A stretch of 50,162 bases of DNA from Archaeoglobaceae archaeon (GCA_025059545.1 JANXDJ010000006.1:1-50162); one strand, 5' to 3'. Shown: positions 9,703 to 18,634, counted from the stretch's first letter. Translations and numbers: made by a program. The notes: generated by a model from the letters alone, not told the origin.

Positions 9703-9731
9703 TTTCTATCACCTTTTCACAGTTTTTTTAA

Positions 9732-9758
9732 CAGTATTTAAAGTTTGCTAACTTTAAA
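9732..9758 (-). promoter_or_regulatory. Palindromic operator over the TATA box of the beta-oxidation operon
   Basis: Bases 9737-9758 form a perfect inverted repeat, TTTAAAGTT-tgct-AACTTTAAA. It overlaps the minus-strand TATA element (CTTTAAATACTG, 9732-9743), whose centre is 37 bp before the acyl-CoA dehydrogenase ATG. A dimeric repressor bound here would block TBP/TFB, as expected for a fatty-acid or acyl-CoA responsive regulator. The regulator itself is not in the window, and the role is inferred. Confidence 0.6.
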
Positions 9759-9878
9759 ATAATTTTTTAACGTCCAAAAAGGCTTTTCCTATTTTTAAAC
9801 TTTTCTTACATTTTTTATCATATTATATCAATTTTTACAGAAATTATTAGAAAAATAAAATTATAAAATCTATTACTA

Positions 9879-10040
9879 TTAACTTATCTTTTCGAACTGG
9901 TCTTTCGTAGCTCCGCAAACTGGGCAAACCCAATCGTCAGGTAAATCCTCCCACTTTGTTCCGGGTGGAACATTGCTATCTGGATCGCCCTCGTCTTCAT
10001 TGTAAATATATCCACATACACTACACTGATATTTCGCCAT
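9879..10040 (-). CDS. rub: Rubredoxin
   Basis: This 53-residue protein is a textbook rubredoxin: [20 protein letters not shown] with Cys6 and Cys9, then [20 protein letters not shown] with Cys39 and Cys42. The four cysteines hold one iron in an electron carrier of low mass. In sulfate-reducing and anaerobic archaea, rubredoxins feed oxygen- and superoxide-detoxifying enzymes. An AGGGTG ribosome binding site lies six bases before the ATG. It stands as its own unit, separated from the acyl-CoA dehydrogenase gene by 176 AT-rich bases. Confidence 0.96.
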   Translation of the reverse strand: MAKYQCSVCGYIYNEDEGDPDSNVPPGTKWEDLPDDWVCPVCGATKDQFEKIS

Positions 10041-10070
10041 TCAAAACACCCTAAGGTTATTCTACAAGAA

Positions 10071-10084
10071 AGTATATATATCTG
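10071..10084. promoter_or_regulatory. Shared TATA element between rubredoxin and the MgtE-like gene
   Basis: AGTATATATATCTG reads as a TATA box on both strands. It is centred about 37 bp before the rubredoxin ATG and about 34 bp before the transporter TTG, giving short leaders of about 10 nt for both. Confidence 0.5.
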
Positions 10085-10110
10085 TCGGGGTTTCTGTTTA
10101 GGGGATAATA

Positions 10111-11295
10111 TTGGCGGTGATAATTCCAGAAAGAGAATTGAGCTTTAGAATGGCTTTGAGGTTAATCGTCCCCGTTCTCTATCTTTGTTTAGTCTTCGAT
10201 ATATTTGCTGGTTTCTTTCTTGGCACAAATTTTGAGAAGTTCGTCGAGAATTATCCATACCTTCTCATTATACTTCCTGGTCTAATGGGGCTTAGAGGAA
10301 ACGTATTTGGAGCAATGGCATCGAGATTATCCACTGCATTCTATCTTGGTTCTTCAGAGGCGAATTTCAAAGATAGATATGTAACCACTAACTCCTTTTT
10401 TTCTATATGGCTTGCAACAATGCCTGTTTTGATTCTACTTCTCATTGCTTTCATAAAATATCCTGACTTAAATTCAATGATAACCGCAACGCAGATAGCC
10501 GTAAGCTCAAGCGTAATTTCCGCAGTCTTTTTATCAATATGCACCGCTTCAGTGGTTATATTGGCATTTAGGAAAGCAATAGATCCAGACAGCATTTCAG
10601 GACCTTTTATAACATCTGTTGCTGATTTAATAACAATTCCGTCGCTTGTTTTTCTCATAATCCTGTTTGAGATCCAGATTAGCTGGATTTTAGCTTTGAT
10701 CATGTTTTTAATTTTTTTAATTTCGGTGTTCTTCTCTGCCAGGGAAAAAAAGAACTGGAGAATCTATAAAGAATCCCTTGCGATTGTATGTTCTCTTGCT
10801 TTTATTCAGAGCATAACTGGAAATATACTCGATGAGTTCTCCGAGATTATTTATCTGTCTCTATTCATGGGCTTCGCCTATCCATCGATCATCGATCAGC
10901 TTGGCAATTACGGTTCAATAGTCGTTGCAAGAACCTCTACCAAACTCCATCTTGGTGAAATAGAGGGGTTTGATCTTAAAAAGGCAATGAAAGATATCAA
11001 GTATATCCTATCCACAGCAATTTTTACATTCCCATTCATTTCAATCATACCAATTGTTCTGGCATACGCATACTTTGGCTTTTTCTCTTTTAATGCATTT
11101 GCATTTTTAGTCTTCTTTGTTAGCTTCATCGTGGTAGTCTTTCTAATTCTTTTGCTCTCCTTCTGCATTGCGGTTTTACTTCACAAAGTTAAGATAGATC
11201 CCGACAATGGGGGAATTCCATTAGCCACAACCATTGGGGATGTTTTCGGAACGATCTATGCAGTCGCTGTAGCTTGGCTTTTTATCACCTTCTAA
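10111..11295 (+). CDS. MgtE/SLC41-type divalent cation transporter
   Basis: The 394-residue membrane protein contains two copies of the MgtE integral-membrane domain. The first signature is ILPGLMGLRGNVFG near residue 53. The second is AYPSIIDQLGNYG near residue 262, followed by VVARTSTKLHLGEIEG. Each half has about five helices. The duplicated layout resembles the eukaryotic SLC41 carriers more than bacterial MgtE, and no cytosolic N or CBS domain is present. It probably moves Mg2+ or another divalent cation across the membrane. The start is TTG, chosen because AGGGGA lies five bases before it. It converges on a regulator gene with an 11-bp overlap. Confidence 0.85.
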   Translation: MAVIIPERELSFRMALRLIVPVLYLCLVFDIFAGFFLGTNFEKFVENYPYLLIILPGLMGLRGNVFGAMASRLSTAFYLGSSEANFKDRYVTTNSFFSIWLATMPVLILLLIAFIKYPDLNSMITATQIAVSSSVISAVFLSICTASVVILAFRKAIDPDSISGPFITSVADLITIPSLVFLIILFEIQISWILALIMFLIFLISVFFSAREKKNWRIYKESLAIVCSLAFIQSITGNILDEFSEIIYLSLFMGFAYPSIIDQLGNYGSIVVARTSTKLHLGEIEGFDLKKAMKDIKYILSTAIFTFPFISIIPIVLAYAYFGFFSFNAFAFLVFFVSFIVVVFLILLLSFCIAVLLHKVKIDPDNGGIPLATTIGDVFGTIYAVAVAWLFITF

Positions 11296-11728
11296 AGTAT
11301 AGGAACAATGTTAAGGATACCAGAGCAATAATGGAGATCAATGCCATTTCCAAAATATAATAATCTTGGGGAGCAGGGATGGCGGTAGGTCTGACTTCCT
11401 TTGCTATTTCAGGAATTGGTGCTTCCTGAATCTTCTGAGCACTTTTGGCTATGAGTGCTAAAATCGATAGAACGAAACCAGATAAAGATATAATCGAAGC
11501 TAAGAGTCTTATCTGCATGTTTTTCAGTCCTCGATCTGTGATTCTGTAATAAACCCACTTTCCCCTCTCTATTCTTTCCACAAGTCCTCCAGATTGAAGT
11601 TTCTCGAGATGATAGCTTGCAGTGGTTTTTGAAAATCCAAGAGCTTTGGAAAGCTCCGAGATCGTGTAAGGTCTTTCCCTCAGCTTTAGGAGAATCTGCA
11701 ATCTCGTCGAAATCACGAGTTCAAGCAC
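11285..11728 (-). CDS. Membrane-anchored winged-helix transcriptional regulator
   Basis: Residues 1-70 form an ArsR/MarR-like winged helix: LLKLRERPYTISELSKALG, the recognition helix SKTTASYHLEKLQ, and a wing LVERIERGKWVYYRITDRG. Two transmembrane helices follow (about 74-93 and 125-144), joined by a proline-rich extracytoplasmic loop of about 30 residues. No cysteine or histidine cluster for metal sensing is visible. The start is GTG, preceded by a TATA-like GATTTAATC about 23 bp upstream that lies within a short palindrome (AGATTAAATCT), which hints at autoregulation. Its target is unknown; the overlapping transporter is one candidate. Confidence 0.75.
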   Translation of the reverse strand: MLELVISTRLQILLKLRERPYTISELSKALGFSKTTASYHLEKLQSGGLVERIERGKWVYYRITDRGLKNMQIRLLASIISLSGFVLSILALIAKSAQKIQEAPIPEIAKEVRPTAIPAPQDYYILEMALISIIALVSLTLFLYFRR

Positions 11729-11771
11729 GAAAGCATGTTGTTTGGGGAAGATTAAATCTTTTTGTTTTGTT

Positions 11772-12221
11772 TTATTTTATAAAATTAAATAAACCAACAA
11801 TGGGGGATATTACAATTATTCCAGCAATGCATATCCCTACCAATATCGAGATCGTGGATTTTAACTTGTTTAGATTGAGCAAAAATGCCAAAAGACATGC
11901 AGTCCAAGCACCGGTTACTGGAAGAGGCACAGCAACGAATAAAGCAAGCCCTATGTATCCGTATCTCTCAACTAAGTCTTTTTTTCTCTCAACTCTTAGC
12001 TCAATTTTTTCATAGAGGTTCCAAATAAACTCAATTCTATTGGCAATTTTAATTAGTTTGCCCAAAGCAATTAGGAGAAATGGAACAGGCAAAAAGTTTC
12101 CAATGACTGAGATCACGTATGCTTCAACTGGATTAAAGCCTAAGTAAATTGCAAGAGGTATTCCTGCTCTTAGCTCAAATATCGGTGCTGCGGAAACCAG
12201 TATGACCGGTAAAAAGTTCAT
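11772..12221 (-). CDS. Small multi-drug export family membrane protein
   Basis: The 149-residue integral membrane protein has the signature of the putative small multi-drug export family (PF06695): SAAPIFELRAGIPLAIYLGF at the N-terminus, VISVIGNFLPVPFLLIAL, a basic cytoplasmic loop, and ALFVAVPLPVTGAWTACL. Drug export has not been shown for archaeal members, so the name is a family label only. The first 47 bp overlap the end of the ketopantoate reductase gene. The start is kept because the first hydrophobic segment requires it. It is probably translated from the panE transcript. Confidence 0.75.
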   Translation of the reverse strand: MNFLPVILVSAAPIFELRAGIPLAIYLGFNPVEAYVISVIGNFLPVPFLLIALGKLIKIANRIEFIWNLYEKIELRVERKKDLVERYGYIGLALFVAVPLPVTGAWTACLLAFLLNLNKLKSTISILVGICIAGIIVISPIVGLFNFIK

Positions 12222-13068
12222 TTTCTATCCCCTTCACCAAATAATAAACAAATTCATTCGCAGAACATTTCAACCCAATTTCCTTACATTTTTCTATTAT
12301 AACTCCATTGATGTAGTCTACTTCAGTTTTATCACCTCTTTCGATGTCCTGAAGCATTGAAGATCTGTTTTTCGCTGTTGCAATTGCCACTTTTTTAACT
12401 TCCAAGATCGCATCGAATTCGTATCCAAGGCTTTTCATCAGCTCTTCACCTTCCTTGGCAATTTGAACTGCTAAACTCCATAGATGTTCATTTTCCACAA
12501 CTCTGCCATTTCTGACCCTACATATTGTAGTTAGAGGATTTATTACAGAGTTAATGACAGCTTTTGCCCATACACGGTATTCTATATTATCCACAAGTTC
12601 AATTTTTAGGTTTGATTTTCTCAAAATTCTCTCAACCTCCTTGCCGAGATCATCTTTCGGTAAATAAACGTATCCTTCGCCCGCATACACAACATGCCCA
12701 AAATCTTTAAGATTTGCTCCATAGCTTGTAACTCCTCTAACAACTTTTTCAACGTATCTTTTTAGAATTTTCTCTACTCCTATACCATTTTGGACTGTGC
12801 AAACCATTCCGGGATCTACTTCACTCAAAGCTTTCCCTGCTTCTTCTGTATCGTATGCCTTCACAGTAAAAAGAGTCAGATCAGCATTTTCTGGTTTTTC
12901 GACCGCTCTAACTTTAAGCTCAGTATTTAGAAGCCCGGAGACTATTAGCTTCTTTTTAAGAGCATCAAGTTGTTTTCCTCTTGCAACAAAAACTACTTCG
13001 TAGCCAGAAAGCTGGAGCAAGACTCCAAATAATGAGCCAAGAGCTCCCGCACCCATGATCTGGATCAT
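12175..13068 (-). CDS. panE: 2-dehydropantoate 2-reductase (ketopantoate reductase)
   Basis: About 297 residues with the N-terminal NADPH-binding Rossmann motif IMGAGALGSLFG and the C-terminal ApbA helical domain (KAVINSVINPLTTICRVRNG, then QDIERGDKTEVDYINGVI, the conserved E..D..NG segment). It reduces ketopantoate to pantoate for coenzyme A synthesis; in archaea the product feeds pantoate kinase. I start at the ATG at 13068 because a TTAATATTC TATA-like element lies about 25 bp upstream, giving a leaderless mRNA. A TTG six codons further upstream is possible but has no supporting signal. Confidence 0.88.
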   Translation of the reverse strand: MIQIMGAGALGSLFGVLLQLSGYEVVFVARGKQLDALKKKLIVSGLLNTELKVRAVEKPENADLTLFTVKAYDTEEAGKALSEVDPGMVCTVQNGIGVEKILKRYVEKVVRGVTSYGANLKDFGHVVYAGEGYVYLPKDDLGKEVERILRKSNLKIELVDNIEYRVWAKAVINSVINPLTTICRVRNGRVVENEHLWSLAVQIAKEGEELMKSLGYEFDAILEVKKVAIATAKNRSSMLQDIERGDKTEVDYINGVIIEKCKEIGLKCSANEFVYYLVKGIENELFTGHTGFRSTDI

Positions 13069-13117
13069 CGAGTAGAGTTTGCACAAAGAATATTAACCTA
13101 ATGTCAACGGTGAAACT

Positions 13118-14380
13118 GTGATCACCCCTTGGGAAGTCGAAGGTGCTGTTGATTATGAAAGACTGCTCAAGGAGTTTGGAATAACTCCTTTTGAGAACTT
13201 GCTGAGCTCAATTCCAAATCCCCACAGACTGATGAGTCGCGGAGTGATCTTTGGACACAGAGAATATGAGAGGATCGTTGAAGCGATGAAAAGCGGAAAG
13301 GAATTTGCGGTTATGTCTGGCTTTATGCCTTCTGGAGCCATTCACTTTGGGCATAAGATGACGATGGACGAGATCATTTGGCACCAGAAAATTGGAGCTA
13401 AAGCCTTTGTAGCGATTGCAGACATGGAAGCTCACCTTGTTCGTGGACTGAGCTATGAAAAAACGGAGAAAATTGGGATGGACTACGTAAAGAGTATAAT
13501 TGCCTTAGGTCTCGAGAAAAATGCGGTTGTGTATTTCCAGTCTAAAAATAGCAATGTGAAGAATTTGGCTTACGAGCTTTCAGCAGAGGTAAATTTGAAC
13601 GAAATGAGAGCAATTTATGGATTCGTTGGAGAAACACAGATCTCAAAAGCCTTTGTTTCTTTAATTCAATCCGCAGACATTCTTCAACCTCAGCTTCCAG
13701 ATTTTGGAGGACCAAAGCCTGTAGTGGTGCCAGTTGGAGCGGATCAGGACCCACACCTAAGATTAACGAGAGATTTGGCTTCGAGAGTAAATCTTTTCTC
13801 AATTGAGAAGCTAAATGACGGATTTAGAGTCCGTAGCAAAAAAGAAGAAAGTCTCGAAAAGGTAACAAAACTTGGCTTCGAGTTCAAGAAGTTTTCAGGA
13901 CATGTAGATCTCCTTGGAGACTATGAGGAGATAGAAAAAGCATTGAGAGATCTTGAAATAGAATTAGGAGGATTTGCTTTCATTCCTCCAAGCTCGATTT
14001 ACCACAAATTCACAACAGGGCTAACAGGAGGGAAGATGAGCTCAAGTAAACCTGAAAGCTATATTTCTTTGCTTGATGATCCAAAATTGGCTATTAAAAA
14101 GCTTAGAAATGCCTTAACTGGTGGAAGAAATACTGCAGAAGAGCAGAGAAGGCTTGGAGGGGAGCCAGAGAAATGCGTAGTCTTTGAACTCTACGTTTAT
14201 CACCTTGTTGAAAGCGATCAGGAGCTAAAAAGGATTGAGGAAGAGTGCAGATCAGGAAAAATACTCTGCGGAACTTGTAAGAAATTTGCCTCAGAACTAA
14301 TGGTTGAATTTTTGAAGGAACATAAGGAAAAGAGGGATGAAGCTGAAGGAAAGCTTGGAGATTACATTGTCGTCTATTAG
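13118..14380 (+). CDS. trpS: Tryptophanyl-tRNA synthetase
   Basis: This class I synthetase of 420 residues has the archaeal/eukaryal-type N-terminus (ITPWEVEGAVDYERLL). The HIGH equivalent is SGAIHFGHKMT (about residues 71-81), followed by ADMEAHLVRG, and the KMSKS loop appears as GGKMSSSKPES (about 307-317). The C-terminal region, rich in charge and with two CxxC-like cysteines (ILCGTCKKFA), is seen in many archaeal TrpRS. The start is GTG with GGTGA just upstream. It is divergent from panE across a 49-bp spacer. Confidence 0.96.
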   Translation: MITPWEVEGAVDYERLLKEFGITPFENLLSSIPNPHRLMSRGVIFGHREYERIVEAMKSGKEFAVMSGFMPSGAIHFGHKMTMDEIIWHQKIGAKAFVAIADMEAHLVRGLSYEKTEKIGMDYVKSIIALGLEKNAVVYFQSKNSNVKNLAYELSAEVNLNEMRAIYGFVGETQISKAFVSLIQSADILQPQLPDFGGPKPVVVPVGADQDPHLRLTRDLASRVNLFSIEKLNDGFRVRSKKEESLEKVTKLGFEFKKFSGHVDLLGDYEEIEKALRDLEIELGGFAFIPPSSIYHKFTTGLTGGKMSSSKPESYISLLDDPKLAIKKLRNALTGGRNTAEEQRRLGGEPEKCVVFELYVYHLVESDQELKRIEEECRSGKILCGTCKKFASELMVEFLKEHKEKRDEAEGKLGDYIVVY

Positions 14381-14419
14381 CAATCAACAGATTTTTTAAT
14401 CCCTTAGAATATCAACTTT

Positions 14420-15373
14420 ATGGAATTAAAAACGCTTCAGGAGTTAATCGATCAGCTCGAATTGGTTACCACTGTGCAGAATTCAAAATTCGAGATTGTA
14501 ATGCAGAATAAAAAATCTTTTGAGCTTTTTGGAAATATAATAGGAAGAAAATGCTATGAGGTTTTTCATGGTCTTAACTCACCGCCCAAGTTTTGCAGAA
14601 TCTTGAGCGCTATGGAAGGAAAAAGCGAGTGGGAGGAGTTTTATGAGCCAAAGCTAAACAAATGGTTGATGGCAAAATCGAATATGATCAGAAATTCCGA
14701 AACTCTTTTTCTACACTTTGTCGATGATATCACTACAAGAAAAAAGAGTGAGCTCAAGTTAGTAAATCTAAACGAGATGTTAAAACTTGCTACCAGAATA
14801 ATCAGACATGATGTTCTAAATATCTTAACAACCGTGAACGCTTATATTGAGCTTGCAAAAGAGTATAATGACAAAAATTTTCTCGAAAAAGCTTTTGATC
14901 AACTTAGCAACGCAATAAAACTTCTAAAACACACAAGAGAGCTGTCCATAGAGGAGACAGAACTTAGAGCTATTCGAGTGGCGGAAATTGTGAGAGCGAT
15001 CTCCAAGGGTTTTGCTGTTAACATTATTGTCGAAGGCGACTGTGAAGTTCTCGCTGACGATGGCTTAATTTCGATTTTTGATAATCTCATCAGAAACGCA
15101 GTTGAACATGGAAAAGCGAGTCAAATAGAAGTTAAAATAATCAAACTCAATGGAATTTGCGAGATAAGGGTTGCAGATAATGGAAAAGGTATACCTGCGG
15201 AGATTAGAGATAAAATCTTCGAAAAGGGATTTACGACTGCTAAGGGACATACTGGGATGGGACTTTTTATAACTAAGTTGATCGTTCAACGATATGGCGG
15301 AGAGATCAGGGTTGAAGAAAATGTTCCAACTGGCACAGTATTTATTTTGAGACTGAAGTCTTCTGGATTCTAA
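14420..15373 (+). CDS. PAS-domain sensor histidine kinase
   Basis: The 317-residue soluble kinase has an N-terminal PAS domain (about 10-105, with RKCYEVFHGLNSPPKFC). The H-box is TRIIRHDVLN with phospho-acceptor His130, then the N-box NLIRNAVEHG (Asn226), the G1 box DNGKGIP (253-259), FEKGFTT, and the G2 box GHTGMGLFI. No transmembrane segment or receiver domain is present, so it senses a cytoplasmic signal. The H-box type (RHDVLN) is common in archaeal kinases. No response regulator is in the window. A T-rich TATA element about 24 bp before the ATG suggests a leaderless mRNA. The last 32 bp overlap the convergent gene. Confidence 0.9.
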   Translation: MELKTLQELIDQLELVTTVQNSKFEIVMQNKKSFELFGNIIGRKCYEVFHGLNSPPKFCRILSAMEGKSEWEEFYEPKLNKWLMAKSNMIRNSETLFLHFVDDITTRKKSELKLVNLNEMLKLATRIIRHDVLNILTTVNAYIELAKEYNDKNFLEKAFDQLSNAIKLLKHTRELSIEETELRAIRVAEIVRAISKGFAVNIIVEGDCEVLADDGLISIFDNLIRNAVEHGKASQIEVKIIKLNGICEIRVADNGKGIPAEIRDKIFEKGFTTAKGHTGMGLFITKLIVQRYGGEIRVEENVPTGTVFILRLKSSGF

Positions 15374-15827
15374 ATTCCCACTCGCAAAAGTTCTCTTTCA
15401 TCTCTGGAGGAGCGTATAGGCATTTAACTTCTATCCGCTCATCGATTTCCTTCGCAAAAGCTATGAACTCTCTGAGATGCATTCCTTTGCATGGAAAAAC
15501 CACTCTTCCGCTTTTAATCCTTGCAGTCTGAGGCAAACAGTTTTTCACCTTTATAACCAACCGATCTTCTTGCCTCTCAAATTCGTAGCCGAGGATTCTG
15601 CACCATGGAAACAGCTTCATAGCCTTCTCGAATCCTTCAAGCCCTTTTTCATCGATTTTGAACCTCTTTTTTATTTCTCTTGCAGATCTACCGCCCATCT
15701 CCTCCCATACTATTTCATTTAGCCTTACAGCGTGTTCCAAGCCAAATTCATCCTCAACAGCAAGGAACCATAGAGCGTCCATTAACCGATACTGTCTAAG
15801 CAAAAAATCCACGTAATCTTCGCTCAT
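15342..15827 (-). CDS. Conserved archaeal protein with clustered cysteines (DUF6125-like)
   Basis: The 161-residue protein begins MSEDYVDFLLRQYRLMDALW and continues with a helical N-terminal half. The C-terminal half is beta-rich with conserved-looking cysteines at PWCRILGYE, NCLPQ, FPCKGMH, KCLYAPP and FCEWEF. I think it belongs to the family labelled DUF6125, which has been compared to small-molecule hydrolases, but I cannot confirm this from sequence. The cysteines and the single CKGMH could bind a metal. A TATA-like run about 26 bp before the ATG supports a monocistronic leaderless transcript. It converges on the histidine kinase with a 32-bp overlap. Confidence 0.6.
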   Translation of the reverse strand: MSEDYVDFLLRQYRLMDALWFLAVEDEFGLEHAVRLNEIVWEEMGGRSAREIKKRFKIDEKGLEGFEKAMKLFPWCRILGYEFERQEDRLVIKVKNCLPQTARIKSGRVVFPCKGMHLREFIAFAKEIDERIEVKCLYAPPEMKENFCEWEFRIQKTSVSK

Positions 15828-15840
15828 ACCGTCAATAATT

Positions 15841-15881
15841 AGGATACCTTAAAAAATTTTGTATCAGGCTTCTAGTATCCT
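15841..15881. repeat. Inverted repeat upstream of the aspartate kinase operon
   Basis: AGGATAC at 15841-15847 and GTATCCT at 15875-15881 form perfect 7-bp arms around a 27-bp spacer in the 133-bp divergent region. This may be an operator for either flanking gene. Confidence 0.35.
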
Positions 15882-15960
15882 TTAGATCTAACCCAGAATC
15901 CCAAAAACCAGTATTCAGAACCCGACAGATTTATATTTCTTATGGCAATTGCTTGCGGAT

Positions 15961-17349
15961 ATGAGAATCGTAATGAAATTTGGAGGTGTGAGTGTAAAAG
16001 ACGGTGCAAGCATACTTCATTGCGCTAATCTCATAAAAAAATTTTCTGAAGGTAATGAAGTAGTAGTCGTAGTCTCTGCAATGTCTGGGGTAACTGATGC
16101 GCTAATCTCAGCAGCATCGAAGTGCAGTAGCGAGGCAAGTGCAGGCTATGTTAAGTTATTCGTTGCAGAAATGATGAAGAAGCATTATGAAGCTGTTGAG
16201 AAAGCGGTTTTAAGCGATGAAATAAAGACTAGAGTTATTCAAGCTCTTGAGAGACTTTTCGATGAGCTTGAAAAGGTTCTGCTCGGTATAAGCTACCTTG
16301 GAGAGCTTACTAAAAGAAGTGAAGATTATATCGTTTCATTTGGCGAAAGACTCGTGGCACCAATTCTTTCCGCATCACTTCTTTCCTTAGGTGTCGACTC
16401 TGTGGCTTTAACGGGTGGAGATGCGGGAATAGTAACGGATAAAAACTATGGCAGAGCAAAACCATTACCGGGAGTTTATGAGCTAATAAAAACGAGACTT
16501 GAACCACTTTTGAGAATAAAGAAGACCGTTCCAGTTGTTACGGGATTTATCGGCTCTACTGATGACGGAAGCATTACAACGCTTGGAAGAGGTGGAAGCG
16601 ATTATACTGCAACGATTCTCGCTTCAGCACTCAATGCTGATGAGGTCTGGCTATGGAAGGAAGTAGACGGTATAATGACTTGTGATCCTAAGTTTGTGCC
16701 AAATGCTAAGTTTATACCTGAGATCTCATACCAAGAAGCAATGGAGCTGTCTCACTTTGGAGCAAAAATATTGCATCCGTTAGCTTTGATCCCGGTGATG
16801 AGAAAGGGAATCCCGGTCAGAATAAAGAACGTTTTCAATCCTGATTCAATTGGCACGGTTATTGGTGGAAGTAAGCGAGAAAGCAAGGACATAGTTAAGG
16901 CTCTAAGCTTAATACAGAATACAGGAATAGTCAACGTAAGCGGTGCTGGTTTTGATTTTGCAGAAATAATGGCTGAGGTATTCAATATACTTGCAGAAGA
17001 GAGAGTGAATGTAATTATGGTTTCTCAGAGCTCTTCAGAATTAAATCTCTCGATTGTTGTTGACAAGAAAGATGTTGAGAAAGCTTATCAAGCTTTAAAG
17101 GTAATTGAGAATGGAGTGATAAAAGTCTCAAAAATAGATAATATCTCGATCGTGAGCGCTGTAGGAGCAGGAATGGCTGGAACTCCGGGTGTTGCGGGAA
17201 GGATTTTCTCCGCATTGGGTAAAAATAGAATAAACGTAGTCATGATTAGTCAGAGCTGTTCAGAATACAACGTCTCCTTTGCGGTGAAGGCTGAAGATGG
17301 AATCAATGCTGTGAGAGTAATTCATGATGAATTCGGGCTCAACAATTAA
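15961..17349 (+). CDS. lysC: Aspartate kinase
   Basis: This phosphorylates aspartate, opening the pathway to threonine, methionine and, in some archaea, lysine. The N-terminal kinase domain starts RIVMKFGGVSV and contains GFIGSTDDGSITTLGRGGSD and the segment EVDGIMTCDP. Two C-terminal ACT domains follow, with the second seen in AGTPGVAGRIFSALGKN and the NVVMISQSCSEYNVSFAV strand, so allosteric feedback is likely. I chose the ATG at 15961 because TTTATATTTC lies about 26 bp before it. A TTG four codons upstream is the alternative. It is the first gene of an operon with RecJ-like, Pcc1 and a TPD nuclease, which have no obvious amino-acid role. Confidence 0.93.
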   Translation: MRIVMKFGGVSVKDGASILHCANLIKKFSEGNEVVVVVSAMSGVTDALISAASKCSSEASAGYVKLFVAEMMKKHYEAVEKAVLSDEIKTRVIQALERLFDELEKVLLGISYLGELTKRSEDYIVSFGERLVAPILSASLLSLGVDSVALTGGDAGIVTDKNYGRAKPLPGVYELIKTRLEPLLRIKKTVPVVTGFIGSTDDGSITTLGRGGSDYTATILASALNADEVWLWKEVDGIMTCDPKFVPNAKFIPEISYQEAMELSHFGAKILHPLALIPVMRKGIPVRIKNVFNPDSIGTVIGGSKRESKDIVKALSLIQNTGIVNVSGAGFDFAEIMAEVFNILAEERVNVIMVSQSSSELNLSIVVDKKDVEKAYQALKVIENGVIKVSKIDNISIVSAVGAGMAGTPGVAGRIFSALGKNRINVVMISQSCSEYNVSFAVKAEDGINAVRVIHDEFGLNN

Positions 17350-18634
17350 AGATCTTTTAAAAAAAGCAGTAAATCTACTCTCGAAGCATGATTTTGTAAG
17401 AATATATACTCATTACGATGCGGATGGAATCTCAGCGGGAGCTATAATCGCAAAAGCTTTGCTTAGAGCTGGAAAAGAGTTCCATCTTACTTTTTTGAAG
17501 GGACTAAACGACTTTGAACCAGAAACGGACGGATTACAGATCTTTATAGATCTGGGGAGTGCTTACAGCGATCTAATGTCTCAAATCGATGGAAATCTAA
17601 TAATTCTTGACCATCACAAGCCCAACGGTGAGATAAAACCAAAAAAAAGCTTAGCACATGTAAATCCCCACTTGGTGGGCATTGATGGGACATATGAAGT
17701 CTCTGCGAGTGGTGTTTCATATTTGTTTGCCAAAGAACTTGGAAACAACAAAGATCTTTCAGCGATCGCAATTCTTGGTGCTATTGGGGACAAACAAAAG
17801 TTTGTTAGCATCAATAAAGAAATTCTCGAAGATTCTGTTTCTTCTGGCTATGTAGAAGTTAAGCCCGGGATCTATTTACCATCCGGAAAATTATCACAGG
17901 CTTTGAAAATGAGCTTGGAACCGTATCTTGACTTTTACAACAAGGATAGTGAACTTGAGATTTTTTTGGAAAGATTGGGTATAGATGGAGAGAAAGAGGT
18001 AGATCAGCTAAGCTTTAAAGAGACCCAGAAACTTGCAGATGCAATAACTCTCAGACTTTTAAAAAATGGAGCTTATGAAGGTGTTTTTGAGCAAATAGTA
18101 GGCAAGAAAATAGTTCTAAAAAATTTACCAATAAAGAACGCTATAAGCCTTGTGGATATTATAAATTCCTGTGGAAGGGCTGGAGAAGCGAGCACAGCAT
18201 TTTCCATACTTCTTGGCGATGAAAAAGCATTAGCCAGAGGTTTGCAAATCAATGAGAAGCACATAACTGAAATTTTAGAGGATTTTTTAAGAAGGAAGAA
18301 AGAGATTAGAGAAGGTTTCTGCATTCGTTATCTTGTCATAGATGATGCACCTGCTACAAGTCCCATAGCGACGATCCTGTCGCGATACCTAATGCCAGAT
18401 AAGCCAATAATTGTGTTAAACATAAAAAAGGATGGGAAGGTCAAAGTTTCTGCAAGGACTACTGAGAAGATCGCTCAGAAGCTCGATCTGGCAGAAGTAA
18501 TGCGTCTTTCAGCTCTGCGTGTGAATGGAATTGGTGGGGGACATAGAGTTGCGGCGGGCGCAAATATCGAAAAAGAGAAGATTGAGGAATTTTTGAAAGA
18601 GGTTGATCGGCTTTGCTGTGCTATGCTCGCTTAG
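17324..18634 (+). CDS. recJ: DHH/RecJ-like single-strand nuclease (GAN-type)
   Basis: The 436-residue DHH phosphoesterase has THYDADGISAGA at 29-40, LDHHKP with Asp96-His97-His98 of the metal site, and a C-terminal DHHA1 domain with RVNGIGGGHRVAAGA near 410-422. The length and domain order fit the archaeal RecJ homologue that includes GAN, a nuclease associated with the GINS/CMG replisome. Polarity (5'-3' on DNA or 3'-5' on RNA) differs between archaeal paralogues and cannot be read here. It overlaps the aspartate kinase end by 26 bp and the Pcc1 start by 22 bp, so translation is coupled. Confidence 0.88.
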   Translation: MMNSGSTIKDLLKKAVNLLSKHDFVRIYTHYDADGISAGAIIAKALLRAGKEFHLTFLKGLNDFEPETDGLQIFIDLGSAYSDLMSQIDGNLIILDHHKPNGEIKPKKSLAHVNPHLVGIDGTYEVSASGVSYLFAKELGNNKDLSAIAILGAIGDKQKFVSINKEILEDSVSSGYVEVKPGIYLPSGKLSQALKMSLEPYLDFYNKDSELEIFLERLGIDGEKEVDQLSFKETQKLADAITLRLLKNGAYEGVFEQIVGKKIVLKNLPIKNAISLVDIINSCGRAGEASTAFSILLGDEKALARGLQINEKHITEILEDFLRRKKEIREGFCIRYLVIDDAPATSPIATILSRYLMPDKPIIVLNIKKDGKVKVSARTTEKIAQKLDLAEVMRLSALRVNGIGGGHRVAAGANIEKEKIEEFLKEVDRLCCAMLA

